DNA from: a bacterium
GTDB taxonomy: Bacteria > CLD3 > SB21
DNA length: 64,000 nucleotides
Direction: 5' to 3'
Assembly: GCA_008933615.1 (NCBI GenBank)
Contig: WBUR01000016.1
Location: 1 to 64,000, forward strand
The notes beneath the pieces were generated by a model that worked only from the letters and a program-made list of their open reading frames with translations, was not told the origin of the DNA and ran no database searches. Below, piece by piece: positions 63,001-64,000 of this stretch; positions within the stretch are counted from its first letter, which is position 1; every line of letters starts with the position of its first letter. The position numbers and the translations under genes are program-made.

Positions 63001-63037
63001 ATAACGATGCTTGATAAGATGTTATTTAGAAAATGGA

Positions 63038-64000
63038 TTAATCGTAATAATCCAAACCCAAGTGCGTGATGAGGTCTTCGCCTTTCATCCAGCGAAGTGT
63101 GTTCTTCATTTTCATCAATTGGATAAAAAGATCGTGTTCAGGATACACGGAGGAAGCGTGCTGGGGGCTCTTCCAATAAAATGAAAGCCATTCCTGAATG
63201 CCTTTGAAGCCAACGCGTGATGCGAGGTCCAAAAAGATCGCCAGATCCAGTACGATCGGCGCGGCAAGAATCGAATCGCGGCAAAGAAAATTCACTTTGA
63301 TCTGCATCGGATACCCAAGCCAGCCGAAAATATCGATATTGTCCCATCCTTCTTTATTATCCCCGCGCGGCGGATAATAGTTAATTCGCACTACATGTGA
63401 AATATTGCCGTACAAGTCGGGATATAATTCCGGTTGAAGAATATGTTCCAATACGGAAAGTTTACTTTCTTCTTTTGTCTTAAATGACTCCGGATCGTCC
63501 AGAACTTCTCCGTCGCGGTTGCCAAGAATATTGGTTGAATACCAGCCGTTGACTCCCAACAGACGCGCCTTAAAGCCCGGCGCCAGAATGGTTTTCATCA
63601 ACGTTTGCCCGGTCTTAAAATCTTTACCGCAGATTGGTACATTCTTATCCAGGGCAAGCTGCATCAATGCAGGAATGTCTGCAGATAAATTAGGCGCGCC
63701 ATTGGCATACGGAACGCCTTCCATGATCGCGGCATAGGCGTATATCATACTGGAAGGGATGTTCGGATCATTTTCACGCATACCTTTTTCCAGACTCTCA
63801 ATGGTATTATGAACTTCGGAGGGCTTGATAAATATTTCCGTAGAACCGCACCACACCATCACGAGACGGTCGCAACCGTTGTTTTTCCTAAAATCCTGTA
63901 TGTCTTTTCTAAGTTGGTCAGCCAGGTCCATCTTATTCTTGCCGGTCTTGACGTTGGGCCCGGTCAGTCGTTTCACATATTTCTGATCGAAAACGGCTTT
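63038..64000 (-). CDS. ino1: Inositol-3-phosphate synthase (partial, 5' end beyond window)
   Basis: 321 codons visible. The frame stays open through the right edge (KAVFDQKYVKRLTGPN), so the internal GTG at 63976 is not the start; the family is about 440 aa and roughly 100 residues are missing. Motifs: DKNVPICGKDFKTGQTL, LLGVNGWYSTNILGNRDGE, KVNFLCRDSILAAPIVLDLA. Converts glucose 6-phosphate to myo-inositol 1-phosphate (3-phosphate numbering) with internal NAD+. Feeds inositol lipids or solutes. A terminator follows. Confidence 0.93.
   Translation of the reverse strand, partial: KAVFDQKYVKRLTGPNVKTGKNKMDLADQLRKDIQDFRKNNGCDRLVMVWCGSTEIFIKPSEVHNTIESLEKGMRENDPNIPSSMIYAYAAIMEGVPYANGAPNLSADIPALMQLALDKNVPICGKDFKTGQTLMKTILAPGFKARLLGVNGWYSTNILGNRDGEVLDDPESFKTKEESKLSVLEHILQPELYPDLYGNISHVVRINYYPPRGDNKEGWDNIDIFGWLGYPMQIKVNFLCRDSILAAPIVLDLAIFLDLASRVGFKGIQEWLSFYWKSPQHASSVYPEHDLFIQLMKMKNTLRWMKGEDLITHLGLDYYD

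Overview
This 64 kb window looks like chromosomal DNA of moderate GC from a free-living, Gram-negative bacterium of the Fibrobacteres-Chlorobi-Bacteroidetes (FCB) superphylum, perhaps a KSB1-, Calditrichota- or Ignavibacteria-like lineage. The main clue is a type IX secretion sorting domain (NYPNPFNPETRIRFDV start, KKMLLVK end) on two large secreted proteins. CsgG-like lipoprotein-type partners, PEGA/beta-barrel proteins, a membrane pyrophosphatase and SpoIIE/STAS/RsbW partner switching fit the same picture. Placement is by family resemblance only. Most genes have clear Shine-Dalgarno sequences. No rRNA, CRISPR array, IS transposase or prophage was seen.

Layout. 1-2.5 kb: a nuclease island, DUF559 - DUF2779 - DUF559, embedded in palindromic repeats. 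2.5-5.7 kb: an MDR oxidoreductase and two exported proteins. 5.8 kb and 26.2 kb: two inverted copies of a 155-bp MITE-like element, each with its own 9-bp target duplication. 6-7.6 kb: tandem exported rhodaneses plus a MauE/DoxX-type membrane protein. 7.6-15.4 kb: housekeeping genes (ispE, tRNA-Gln, prs, rplY, pth, hppA, rpsF-rpsR-rplI). 15.5-25.3 kb: a TlpA-type thioredoxin, then a duplicated two-gene cassette (CsgG-like protein + type IX cargo), the two cargo tails being identical in protein. 25.4-31.5 kb: crotonase, trmB, adk, a CDGSH protein, prfC, a phosphodiesterase. 31.5-38 kb: a polysaccharide deacetylase, a histidine kinase, accB-efp, a stand-alone glycogen-binding domain, and an ECF sigma factor with an AgmX-type partner.

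39.2-46.7 kb is the most coherent functional block. A GpgP/MpgP-type HAD phosphatase, glycerate 2-kinase, an MscS-type transmembrane-helix protein, a GT78/GT81-like glycosyltransferase, a second GT81 (GpgS-like) glycosyltransferase and a sodium:solute symporter together suggest synthesis, release, uptake and salvage of a glucosylglycerate-type compatible solute. The two glycosyltransferases diverge from a shared intergenic region that carries a tandem palindrome. It is followed at 46.8-50.1 kb by a phosphatase/antagonist/anti-sigma kinase partner-switching module.

50-64 kb: a PHP hydrolase, aroA, a Gfo/Idh/MocA oxidoreductase, a CNNM/CorC protein, a CoA-acylating aldehyde dehydrogenase with a C-terminal amphipathic tail like a microcompartment encapsulation peptide, a 51-residue MshEN-like protein, a fused FadB/FadJ enzyme, MoxR, a second SpoIIE phosphatase, and a truncated inositol-3-phosphate synthase running off the right edge.
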